Positions 1 to 5,820 of a stretch of DNA of 6,770 nucleotides are shown in pieces (position 1 is the first letter of the stretch; every line of letters begins with the position of its first letter). The DNA is taken from contig DATEHC010000127.1 in the NCBI GenBank assembly GCA_035279785.1, positions 1 through 6,770 on the forward strand. The letters run 5' to 3'. Origin of the DNA: 40CM-4-65-16 sp035279785 (GTDB taxonomy: Bacteria > Chloroflexota > Dormibacteria > Dormibacterales > Dormibacteraceae). The notes under the pieces were generated by a model. It ran no database searches. It saw nothing but the letters and a program-made list of their open reading frames with translations, and had not been told where the DNA came from. Made by a program: the position numbers and the translations under genes.

Positions 1-411
1 GTCCTGTCCAACCAGGTGCGCTTCAGCCTTCTGCACAGCGAGCCCGACCGTGAGCTTGTGCCGTGGGCGCAGCGCAACGACCGCATCGTCATCGCCTACA
101 GCCCGCTTGCTCAGGGCGCGCTGTCGGGGACGTATCGCGACCGCGCGCCGAGCAACTTCAGACGCTTCAACTCGGACTTCAGCGCGACGTCGCGGCAGCG
201 ACTCGAGCCTCTGTCGCAGCTTCTCGGCGATATCGCGAAGCACCATGACTCAACGCCATCGCAGATCGCACTCGCGTGGCTCGTGAACAAACCCAACGTC
301 GTCGCCATCCCCGGCGCCTCGAGCGAGAAGCAGGTCGAGGACAACGCGCGGGCGGGCGACATCGTCCTCGACCACGACGAGACAGCGGAACTCGATAGGC
401 TCAGCGCATGA
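1..411 (+). CDS. Aldo/keto reductase, C-terminal part (5' end outside window)
   Basis: The frame is open from the first base and gives 136 residues before TGA at 409-411. It is the C-terminal half of an NAD(P)H-dependent aldo/keto reductase, a soluble TIM-barrel oxidoreductase of aldehydes, ketones or sugars. Visible family marks are SNQVRFSLL (late barrel strand), VIAYSPLAQGALSG (next strand and loop), and the C-terminal cofactor segment IALAWLVNKPNVVAIPGASS followed by EKQVEDNA, which in this family grips the adenosine 2'-phosphate of NADPH. The catalytic Asp-Tyr-Lys-His residues would lie upstream of the window, so the substrate cannot be guessed. The stop codon overlaps the start of the next gene (ATGA), so the two are probably co-transcribed and translationally coupled. 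The family call is secure; the precise function is unknown. Confidence 0.93.
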   Translation, partial: VLSNQVRFSLLHSEPDRELVPWAQRNDRIVIAYSPLAQGALSGTYRDRAPSNFRRFNSDFSATSRQRLEPLSQLLGDIAKHHDSTPSQIALAWLVNKPNVVAIPGASSEKQVEDNARAGDIVLDHDETAELDRLSA

Positions 412-1532
412 GGCTGCACGCGGTCGAGCTGCGGCGAATCCGGATGTCGCTGGTGGCGCCGTTCGAAACCTCGTTCGGCGTCCAGACCGAGCGCGACATC
501 CTGCTCTTGAAAGCGATCACGGACGTGGGTGAGGGATGGGGCGAGTGCGTCGCCGGCGAGGATCCCCACTACTCGCCCGAGTACGTGGACGGGTCGCAAC
601 ACGTGTTGGTCCACCACATGCTGCCCCGACTGTTCGGCCGTGACCTCGCCGCCAACGACGTCGGATCCGTGCTGCGGCCGATTCACGGCCACCACATGGC
701 CAAGGCCGCGATCGAGATGGCGTTGCTCGACGCCGAGCTGCGAGCGCGAAAGGAATCGTTTGGACATTTCTTCGGCGCGGTGCGGGCCGAGGTGGACTGC
801 GGCGTCTCGGTCGGAATCCATCCCACCGTCCCGGAGCTGCTCGAAACCGTCGGCGACTACGTCGAGAAGGGCTACCGGCGCATCAAGCTGAAGATCAAGC
901 CGGGGTGGGACGTCGAGCCGGTTCGCGCCGTGCGTGAGCGTTTTGGCGGCGTGCCGCTGCAGGTCGACGCCAACACCGCCTACAAGCTTTCAGACGCCGA
1001 GCAGCTTGCGAAGCTGGACCCTTACGACTTGCTGCTGATCGAGCAGCCGCTGCCCGAGGAGCAGGTTCTCGCGCACGCCAAGCTCGCGAAGCTCGTGAAG
1101 ACCCCGATCTGCCTGGACGAGTCGATCACCTCGCTGCAGACGGCATCCGACGCTATCGAGCTTGGCGCGTGCCGCATCATCAACATCAAGCCTGGTCGCG
1201 TCGGCGGCTACATCGAAGCGCGCCGGATCCACGACCTGTGCGCGGAGCGGGGCGTGCCGGTGTGGATGGGCGGGATGCTCGAGACCGGAATCGGCCGAGC
1301 GGGCAACGTCGCGATGGCGGCGATGCCGAACTTCACGCTGCCGGGCGACACCTCGGCGTCGGACCGCTACTACCGGCGGGACATCACCGAACCGTTCGTG
1401 CTGCACGACGGGCGGCTCAGGGTGCCGGGCGGTCCGGGGCTCGGCGTGAACGTGGACCAGGAGTTCCTCGAATCGATCACATCTTCCGTCCAGACCGTGG
1501 AAGGCGCTTCGACTCGAGCAGGTCGTCCATAG
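408..1532 (+). CDS. menC: o-Succinylbenzoate synthase / N-acylamino acid racemase (enolase superfamily)
   Basis: A 374-residue, full-length member of the MenC/NSAR branch of the enolase superfamily. These cytosolic Mg-dependent enzymes either dehydrate SHCHC to o-succinylbenzoate in menaquinone synthesis or racemise N-acylamino acids, and many do both. The catalytic set is intact: the KLK motif (K160, K162) in RRIKLKIKPGWD, metal ligands D187 (QVDANTAY), E212 (LIEQPL) and D237 (CLDESI), and the second general base K261 (NIKPGRVGG). GGMLETGIGRA and LPGDTSASDRYY are hallmarks of the Amycolatopsis-type racemase, recalled from memory rather than aligned. The ATG overlaps the upstream reductase stop as ATGA. 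No other menaquinone gene is visible, and the partner is an aldo/keto reductase, so N-acylamino acid racemisation or another non-menaquinone role is plausible. The last 56 bases overlap the convergent phosphoesterase gene. Confidence 0.92.
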   Translation: MRLHAVELRRIRMSLVAPFETSFGVQTERDILLLKAITDVGEGWGECVAGEDPHYSPEYVDGSQHVLVHHMLPRLFGRDLAANDVGSVLRPIHGHHMAKAAIEMALLDAELRARKESFGHFFGAVRAEVDCGVSVGIHPTVPELLETVGDYVEKGYRRIKLKIKPGWDVEPVRAVRERFGGVPLQVDANTAYKLSDAEQLAKLDPYDLLLIEQPLPEEQVLAHAKLAKLVKTPICLDESITSLQTASDAIELGACRIINIKPGRVGGYIEARRIHDLCAERGVPVWMGGMLETGIGRAGNVAMAAMPNFTLPGDTSASDRYYRRDITEPFVLHDGRLRVPGGPGLGVNVDQEFLESITSSVQTVEGASTRAGRP

Positions 1533-2409
1533 GGGTCGCCTGCGCCGCGGCGCCCAGGCGCGGGAGGCCGAGCTCGTTCTCGATCGTCGCCAGCAGCGAG
1601 TAGTGGTTGTACGACCTGTCGCTCCGGTGCAGCACCGGCTCGGGATGGATTACCAGCGTGAGCACCGAGTTGGCGCTGTCCTCGCCCTCGTCCCACGTGA
1701 TGAAGAGCACGCCGCCGTCCTGCCACGCGCTGGAGTTGAGGATCGCGGGCACGGTCTGCGTGAGCCACGAGTTGACCACCGAGTTGGAGCAGTCGTGCCC
1801 GTCGTGACACAGGTCCGGCGTGATCCAAACGAAACGCGGCACGTCGCCTTGCATGTCGGCGGCGAAGCTGGTGAACGGCACGACCTCGGGCGGGCACGCA
1901 CCCCCGTAGTAGGCAAACGGGTTGTGCTTGAGCGCGTATGGATACGGGCTGCGGTAGCAGCCGTTGCTCATGCCCTCCATGTAGGCGCGCCACGAGATGC
2001 CGGAGGCGGTCAGCTGAGCGCCGAGCCCACCCGCGGGCAAGCTGTGCCAGCCGTCGTCGGCGATCCCGTACGTGCTGCCCGACGTGAGGGCCAGGTAGTT
2101 CGGCAGGCTCGGATGCGATACACCGTGGTAGTCGGACGTGTACGCGTACTGCTGCGCCAGCTGCGAGATGTACCCCGAGCCCACCACCTGCGCGTAGCTG
2201 CGGTTCTCGAGGACGATGACGAAGACGTAGCTCGGTGTCGGCGACGGTGACGGATCTGGGCTGGGAAATGTCAGTACCGGCGGCGAGTAGGTCGGGGTGG
2301 GCAGCGACGCTGTGCTCTTGCCGGTGCAGGCGGCGAGCGTCGTGAGCACGATCAGGCTCAGCGCGAACCGGTGGGAGATGGAGATCCGGCCTGAGCGCGG
2401 CGGCCGCAT
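1477..2409 (-). CDS. Secreted lipoprotein phosphoesterase (PF04185-like, acid phosphatase/phospholipase C superfamily)
   Basis: A 310-residue protein read from ATG at 2409. The N-terminus is a lipoprotein signal: basic MRPPRSGR, hydrophobic FALSLIVLTTL, then the lipobox LAAC with the lipidated Cys at residue 28. A Pro/Ser/Thr-rich tether (about residues 36-60) leads to an alkaline-phosphatase-like hydrolase domain. YVFVIVLENRSY carries the metal-binding Glu-Asn pair (E68, N69), SHPSLPNYLALTSG is the family signature, and HDGHDCSN, FITWDEGED (D240) and NHYSLLATIENELGLPRLG supply later ligands. It should hydrolyse phosphomonoesters or phospholipid head groups outside the membrane; the substrate is unknown. 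The start is chosen because a Shine-Dalgarno lies 7 bases upstream and the signal peptide needs this basic start. Both ends overlap neighbours: menC by 56 bases at the 3' end, the epimerase-like gene head to head at the 5' end. Confidence 0.9.
   Translation of the reverse strand: MRPPRSGRISISHRFALSLIVLTTLAACTGKSTASLPTPTYSPPVLTFPSPDPSPSPTPSYVFVIVLENRSYAQVVGSGYISQLAQQYAYTSDYHGVSHPSLPNYLALTSGSTYGIADDGWHSLPAGGLGAQLTASGISWRAYMEGMSNGCYRSPYPYALKHNPFAYYGGACPPEVVPFTSFAADMQGDVPRFVWITPDLCHDGHDCSNSVVNSWLTQTVPAILNSSAWQDGGVLFITWDEGEDSANSVLTLVIHPEPVLHRSDRSYNHYSLLATIENELGLPRLGAAAQATPMDDLLESKRLPRSGRKM
1537..1560. repeat. GC-rich inverted repeat just after the menC stop
   Basis: The perfect palindrome GCGCCGCGGCGC (1542-1553) is extended by CGCCT (1537-1541) pairing with AGGCG (1556-1560), with a two-base CC bulge. 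It begins 5 bases after the menC stop codon, a place suited to a transcript-end hairpin. No T-tract follows on the plus strand, so an intrinsic terminator is doubtful. It also encodes the Gly-Ala-Ala-Ala stretch near the end of the phosphoesterase. Confidence 0.45.
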
Positions 2410-3001
2410 CACATCGCTCCGCCTCGACGGCGACGAGCTCCTGGACCAGGGCATCGGAGTCGACCAGCCTACCGCGGCGGGCTTTGTCGAGGGAGGTGCG
2501 TTCGGGTGGGACGAGATGGTGCCGAACCTCGAGGCGACCGACACGCTGCCTGACCACGGCGAGGCCTGGCGACTGCCCTGGGAGGTGATTGGCGAGGGCG
2601 TGATGCGCTGCCGGGGCCGGCTCGTGCCGTGGCAGCTCGAGCGGTCCATATCCATCGACGACTTTGTCGAGGTCCAGTACGTCTACACGAACGCCGGCGA
2701 CCGGCCGTACGACGCGTACTGGTGCGCGCACCCGCTGTTCAAGTACGAGCCGTTGATGGGTCTGGACCTGGCCGGGGGGACGAGCACGAAGCTCTTTCTG
2801 CCTGGCGGCTCGATCGACCGGATGCGCCTCCGCCGTGTCGAGGTGAGCTGGGACCCGCAACGGACGCCGGACGTGGCGGTGTGGATGTGCAACGGCGACC
2901 TCGGCGGCTACCGGCAGGTCGCTGTCGAGCCGTCGTGGGCCAAACCCGACTTTGCTCCCGGGCAGACGTACTCGTGGTGGCTTCGGATTACCCCTCTCTA
3001 A
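2342..3001 (+). CDS. Aldose 1-epimerase-like (galactose mutarotase superfamily) protein
   Basis: From GTG at 2342 the protein has 219 residues, short for the roughly 290-350 of GalM-type mutarotases but typical of compact uncharacterised members. The family opening PERGGRITSLRLDGDELL is clear, followed by FGWDEMVPNLEA and LPDHGEAWRLPW (H72), CAHPLFKYEP (H130, where the catalytic His of HPYF-type motifs sits) and AVEPSWAKPDFAPGQ (E196, the likely general base). So the acid/base residues of a sugar-anomer epimerase seem present, but the sugar is unknown. GTG 2297 upstream and ATG 2378 are alternative starts. I prefer 2342 because it gives STIRLSANRWEMEIRPERGG, a normal N-terminus for the fold, though its ribosome site is weak. 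All three overlap the opposing phosphoesterase start. Threonine synthase begins 13 bases after the stop, suggesting a shared transcript. Confidence 0.82.
   Translation: MSTIRLSANRWEMEIRPERGGRITSLRLDGDELLDQGIGVDQPTAAGFVEGGAFGWDEMVPNLEATDTLPDHGEAWRLPWEVIGEGVMRCRGRLVPWQLERSISIDDFVEVQYVYTNAGDRPYDAYWCAHPLFKYEPLMGLDLAGGTSTKLFLPGGSIDRMRLRRVEVSWDPQRTPDVAVWMCNGDLGGYRQVAVEPSWAKPDFAPGQTYSWWLRITPL
2417..2424 (-). promoter_or_regulatory. Ribosome binding site of the phosphoesterase gene
   Basis: On the minus strand AGGCGGAG precedes the ATG at 2409, with GGAG 7 bases from the start. It is the clearest Shine-Dalgarno in the window. It supports this start over the much longer open frame that continues upstream to 2655 and lacks protein-like sequence. 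The site lies inside the coding region of the opposing epimerase-like gene. Confidence 0.55.
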
Positions 3002-3014
3002 ACTGAGCGTTCTC

Positions 3015-4250
3015 ATGTCCAAGGTGATCGGACTGCGTTGTCGCGAGTGCGGCGCCGAGTACGAGCTTCAGGCGACGCACGTGTGTGAGATGTGCTTCGG
3101 ACCGCTCGACGCGGTCTACGACGAGGCGTTGCTGAAGAAGACGGTCTCGCGCTCACGCATCGAGGCCGGCCCGAAGTCGATGTGGAGGTACCGCGACCTG
3201 CTGCCCGTCGAGGACTCGGTCAACGTCGTGACCCTCGGCGAGGGATTCACGCCCCTGGTGCACGCCGAGCGGTTGGGCGCGGAGCTTGGGCTGCGCAACC
3301 TGTACCTGAAGAACGACTCGATGAACCCGACCAACTCTTTCAAGGACCGGGTCGTGTCTGTTGCGATCTCGTGGGCTCGCGCGAACGGATTCGAGACGAT
3401 CGCGTGCGCCTCGACGGGCAACCTGGCCAATGCGGTCGCCGCCTACGCGGCGCGTGCGGGACTCGAGTGCTTCGTCTTCATCCCGGTCGACCTGGAGCCG
3501 GCGAAGGTGGCCGCGATCAGCGTCTTCGACCCCAATCTCGTCGCGGTGCGCGGGACCTACGACGACGTGAACCGCCTTTGCTCGCAGCTTCTCGAGTCGA
3601 CGCCGTGGGCGTTCTGCAACATCAACATCCGGCCGTTCTATGCGGAGGGTTCGAAGACGCTGACCTTCGAGACCGCGGAGCAGCTGGGCTGGAAGCTTCC
3701 TGACGAGATCATCATCCCGATCGCGTCGGGCTGCCAGTTCGTGCGGCACCGGCAGGCGGTACGGGAGATGCTCGAATACGGCCTCGTTCGCGGCGATCGC
3801 GTGCCGGCGTTCACCGGCGCGCAGGCGCTGGGGTGCGCGCCGGTCTACAACGCATTCGTCTCCGAATCGGACCGCGTGCTGCCCGTCAAACCAAACACGA
3901 TCGCGAGGTCGATCGCGATCGGGAATCCTTCGGACGGTGTCTACGTCAACCGCATCGCGCGCGAGACGGGCGGAGTCGTCGAGGCCGTGACCGAGGAGGA
4001 GATCGTCGACGCGATGAGACTGCTCGCGCGGACGGAGGGGATCTTCACGGAGACCGCCGGCGGCGTGACGATCGGCGTCCTGGCCAAGCTCGCGCGAGCA
4101 GGTAGGTGGCGTGGGGACGAGGTCGTCGTCGCGTACGTGACCGGTCACGGACTCAAGACGGCGGACGTCCTGGCCTCGGCCAACGGCCACGCCCGGCGCG
4201 TGGAAATCGACCCGACAATGAAATCGTTTCGCGAAAACGTGAGTATTTAG
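3015..4250 (+). CDS. thrC: Threonine synthase (PLP-dependent, zinc-ribbon N-terminus)
   Basis: A 411-residue cytosolic enzyme converting O-phospho-L-homoserine and water to threonine and phosphate. ATG 3015 is chosen because it starts MSKVIGLRCRECG directly; the frame is open upstream, but that stretch belongs to the preceding gene. Residues 9, 12, 24 and 27 are four Cys of an N-terminal zinc ribbon, common in one ThrC subgroup. The fold-type II core has NPTNSFKDR with PLP lysine K110, ASTGNLANA (133-140), YAEGSKTLTFETAEQLGW (209-226), GAQALGCAPV (268-277), IAIGNPSDG and ETAGGVTIG. The phosphate/cofactor loop reads IASGCQFV where I would expect a small or hydroxyl residue instead of C240-Q241. 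It sits 7 bases before a sulfur-carrier gene, so a sulfur-transfer variant is possible, but the sequence is most simply threonine synthase. Confidence 0.92.
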   Translation: MSKVIGLRCRECGAEYELQATHVCEMCFGPLDAVYDEALLKKTVSRSRIEAGPKSMWRYRDLLPVEDSVNVVTLGEGFTPLVHAERLGAELGLRNLYLKNDSMNPTNSFKDRVVSVAISWARANGFETIACASTGNLANAVAAYAARAGLECFVFIPVDLEPAKVAAISVFDPNLVAVRGTYDDVNRLCSQLLESTPWAFCNINIRPFYAEGSKTLTFETAEQLGWKLPDEIIIPIASGCQFVRHRQAVREMLEYGLVRGDRVPAFTGAQALGCAPVYNAFVSESDRVLPVKPNTIARSIAIGNPSDGVYVNRIARETGGVVEAVTEEEIVDAMRLLARTEGIFTETAGGVTIGVLAKLARAGRWRGDEVVVAYVTGHGLKTADVLASANGHARRVEIDPTMKSFRENVSI

Positions 4251-4257
4251 GTCAGCG

Positions 4258-4542
4258 ATGGCTCAATTTCGAATTCCCGGACCGCTGCGTCGACTGTCGG
4301 ATGGGCAGGTCACCGTCGACGTCGAGGCGTCTGACCTCGGTTCCGCGATCGAGGCGCTCGACGCCCGCTACCCCGGGTTCCGCGACCGGCTGCTCGACGA
4401 GAAAGGTGAGCTCCGGCAGTTCGTGAACGTCTACCTGAACGACGAGGACGTGCGGCTCGGATCTGGACTGGGCGCGAAGGTCGGGGAGAAGGACGAGATC
4501 TCGATCGTGCCGGCGGTGGCCGGCGGGGCGGCAGAACTCTAG
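4258..4542 (+). CDS. MoaD/ThiS/CysO-like ubiquitin-fold sulfur carrier with C-terminal tail
   Basis: A 94-residue beta-grasp protein. FRIPGPLRRLSDGQ, a long central helix region, RQFVNVYLNDEDVR and KDEISIVPAVAGG closely recall mycobacterial CysO, which as a C-terminal thiocarboxylate donates sulfur to a PLP-dependent cysteine synthase. The conserved Gly-Gly is at residues 89-90 but is followed by AAEL, so it cannot be activated until a JAMM-type peptidase or similar trims the tail, as known for QbsE-like and HcyS-like carriers. No such peptidase and no E1-like MoeB protein is in view. The gene follows thrC by 7 bases, with the TTTAGG around the thrC stop as a weak ribosome site, so the two are almost certainly co-expressed. 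Its TAG and the stop of the convergent HNH gene share the palindrome CTAG. Confidence 0.85.
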   Translation: MAQFRIPGPLRRLSDGQVTVDVEASDLGSAIEALDARYPGFRDRLLDEKGELRQFVNVYLNDEDVRLGSGLGAKVGEKDEISIVPAVAGGAAEL

Positions 4543-5690
4543 GCTGCCCAGCGACTTTCGCCCCAGCGGCGACGGGTCATGACCGGTCGCTCGGGAGGAA
4601 TCCATTCGATGCGCTCGCCGGCCAGCACCACCTGCCATCCGCCTTCATGCACCAGCCGGTGGTGGTAACCGCAGAGAGGCAGCATCTTGCGGTGGTTGGT
4701 CTGGCCGCCGTTCCGCCAGAAGTCGACGTGATGCGCCTGGGTCATGCTCAGTGGCCGGTCGCAGTCGGGTCCGGCACACGTCCGGTGACGCGCCTTCAGC
4801 GCCCGCCATTGCGCCGGCTGGGCCGTGCGCTTCGCGCGGCCGACGTCGACGACCATCGAGTCCGACTTCAACACCCGATGGATCAAGCCATCGCAGGCGA
4901 GCCGCTGGACGGTCTTGTTCGAGATCGGCATTCCGCTCTCCAGGTGAGCGGCTGAGGCCCCGACCTCGCCCTTCAGGCCCTCGAGTGTGGTCGCGACGCT
5001 GATGTGTGCCGGCCTGCCACTCGCAAGCTCTACAACGGCGTCCGCGCGACGCTGCTTCGAAGATCGGGTGTCAGCGGAGCCGAGCGGTCGGGCCAGCGAG
5101 TCGATTGCCGCCTTGAACGCCGCACCGCCTACGGGATCGAGCCACCCGTCGACGCGATACATCCCATCGAGCGTCTGGCTGATATCGAGGGAGCGCAGCT
5201 CGAAGTTCTCCGCTTCGCTCTGGTCGAACCCTTCCGGGTCCCAGCGAACGCGCGCCTCGCGTGCGAGGTAGCGCATCTCCTTCACCGAAAGCTTTTGGGC
5301 GAACCCGATCCACTGCTCCTCGTCGATCAGGTCGTGCTTCTCGCCGAGTTGCTCACTCAGGTGACAGATGACCGCCGCCGACTGATAGCCCACCTGGCCG
5401 GCGCCAAGAGCGCCGGCAAGCTCTGGCAGCTTGTCCAGCTGTTCGCCAACGCACAACCGGTCAGCGGCAGAGGTCTTGGACATGCGGCACTGCACTGCCG
5501 CCCACGAGCAGGCGCTCTGGCCCGCGAGGAGATGCTCTCCACGCTTCTTGCCACGTTCAAGCGCTGCGCAGCGGATGCCCTCCAGCTGGTCGATCACACC
5601 TGAGAGGCGTCGAAGATCGACGAAGTCGAGATCGGCTGTTAGCTGGAATTGCCGGATCGCGTCCTCGACGGGCTGGAGGTCGTCCAACAT
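4539..5690 (-). CDS. DUF222 domain HNH endonuclease (13E12-type)
   Basis: A 383-residue protein: an N-terminal, largely helical DUF222 region (about 1-290) and a C-terminal HNH nuclease domain. The nuclease core is visible as CAGPDCDRPL (zinc Cys 305 and 310), MTQAHHVDFW (H320, H321), GGQTNHRKMLPLC (N332, C340) and GYHHRLVHEGGW (H343, H344, H348), a complete ββα-metal motif with zinc knuckle. It should nick or cut DNA; the biological role of this actinobacterial family is not established. These genes are often present in many copies per genome and behave like mobile or sporadically inherited genes. The ATG at 5690 has no Shine-Dalgarno but has a well-placed promoter just upstream, suggesting a leaderless message. 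It separates the carrier and NIL genes and runs against both flanking plus-strand transcripts. Confidence 0.93.
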   Translation of the reverse strand: MLDDLQPVEDAIRQFQLTADLDFVDLRRLSGVIDQLEGIRCAALERGKKRGEHLLAGQSACSWAAVQCRMSKTSAADRLCVGEQLDKLPELAGALGAGQVGYQSAAVICHLSEQLGEKHDLIDEEQWIGFAQKLSVKEMRYLAREARVRWDPEGFDQSEAENFELRSLDISQTLDGMYRVDGWLDPVGGAAFKAAIDSLARPLGSADTRSSKQRRADAVVELASGRPAHISVATTLEGLKGEVGASAAHLESGMPISNKTVQRLACDGLIHRVLKSDSMVVDVGRAKRTAQPAQWRALKARHRTCAGPDCDRPLSMTQAHHVDFWRNGGQTNHRKMLPLCGYHHRLVHEGGWQVVLAGERIEWIPPERPVMTRRRWGESRWAA

Positions 5691-5696
5691 GCTGAC

Positions 5697-5725
5697 ATTC
5701 TACCAAACACGTGTTCGTACAGCAA
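5697..5725 (-). promoter_or_regulatory. Promoter of the HNH gene, probably leaderless
   Basis: On the minus strand TTGCTG (5720-5725) and TAGAAT (5697-5702) are separated by exactly 17 bases. TAGAAT differs from TATAAT at one position and ends 6 bases before the ATG at 5690, placing the transcription start at or next to the start codon. This fits the TANNNT-plus-6/7 spacing of actinobacterial leaderless genes and explains the missing ribosome site. The -35 matches TTGACA only in TTG. The region is markedly more AT-rich than the flanking genes. Confidence 0.6.
5704..5717 (-). promoter_or_regulatory. Putative LexA (SOS) operator
   Basis: The minus strand reads CGAACACGTGTTTG, one base from the perfect CGAAC-N4-GTTCG palindrome bound by Gram-positive and actinobacterial LexA/DinR, and it fits the degenerate form CGAACRNRYGTTYG. 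The inner AACACGTGTT is a perfect 10-base palindrome. It fills the spacer between the -35 and -10 of the HNH promoter, the position where LexA blocks RNA polymerase. If real, the HNH nuclease is induced by DNA damage. The position makes chance less likely, but the assignment rests on a single site. Confidence 0.55.
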
Positions 5726-5807
5726 GTAAATTTCAATCTATTCTTTGCAGCCCAAAGTTCACTGTTGGCAACCCAGGTGCATCGGTGCCGCCCTCTTCCC
5801 AGTCATA

Positions 5808-5813
5808 TAGACT
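5808..5813 (+). promoter_or_regulatory. Possible -10 box of the NIL gene (leaderless)
   Basis: TAGACT fits TANNNT and lies 7 bases before ATG 5821. The overlapping TATAGA (5806-5811) is an alternative. No convincing -35 is seen 16-19 bases upstream and no Shine-Dalgarno precedes the ATG, so a leaderless transcript is the simplest reading. Confidence 0.35.
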
Positions 5814-5820
5814 CCGGGCA

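Noticed and set aside
1537..1560. Intrinsic terminator for menC
   Set aside because: The hairpin is strong, but no T-run follows on the plus strand and the bases are coding on the other strand, so I list it only as an inverted repeat.
2410..2655. An upstream extension of the phosphoesterase frame to a start at 2655
   Set aside because: The extension would bury the lipoprotein signal peptide about 80 residues inside the protein, and lies fully antisense to conserved epimerase codons. ATG 2409 has a good ribosome site.
2952..3014. A 21-residue N-terminal extension of threonine synthase
   Set aside because: It overlaps the end of the epimerase-like gene, is not protein-like for ThrC, and ATG 3015 gives the normal zinc-ribbon start.
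1370..3022. A long open minus-strand frame (550 codons) across several genes
   Set aside because: It is rich in Arg, Ala, His and Pro with no motifs, and is antisense to well-supported genes in another frame; typical of spurious open frames in GC-rich DNA.
3153..4190. A 345-codon minus-strand open frame opposite thrC
   Set aside because: Low-complexity, Arg/Asp/Val-rich sequence without protein-family features; it mirrors thrC codons.
5691..5820. An RNA gene or riboswitch in the largest intergenic gap
   Set aside because: Apart from the HNH promoter/operator and the -10-like box of the NIL gene, I see no stable paired structure or known motif in these 130 AT-rich bases.
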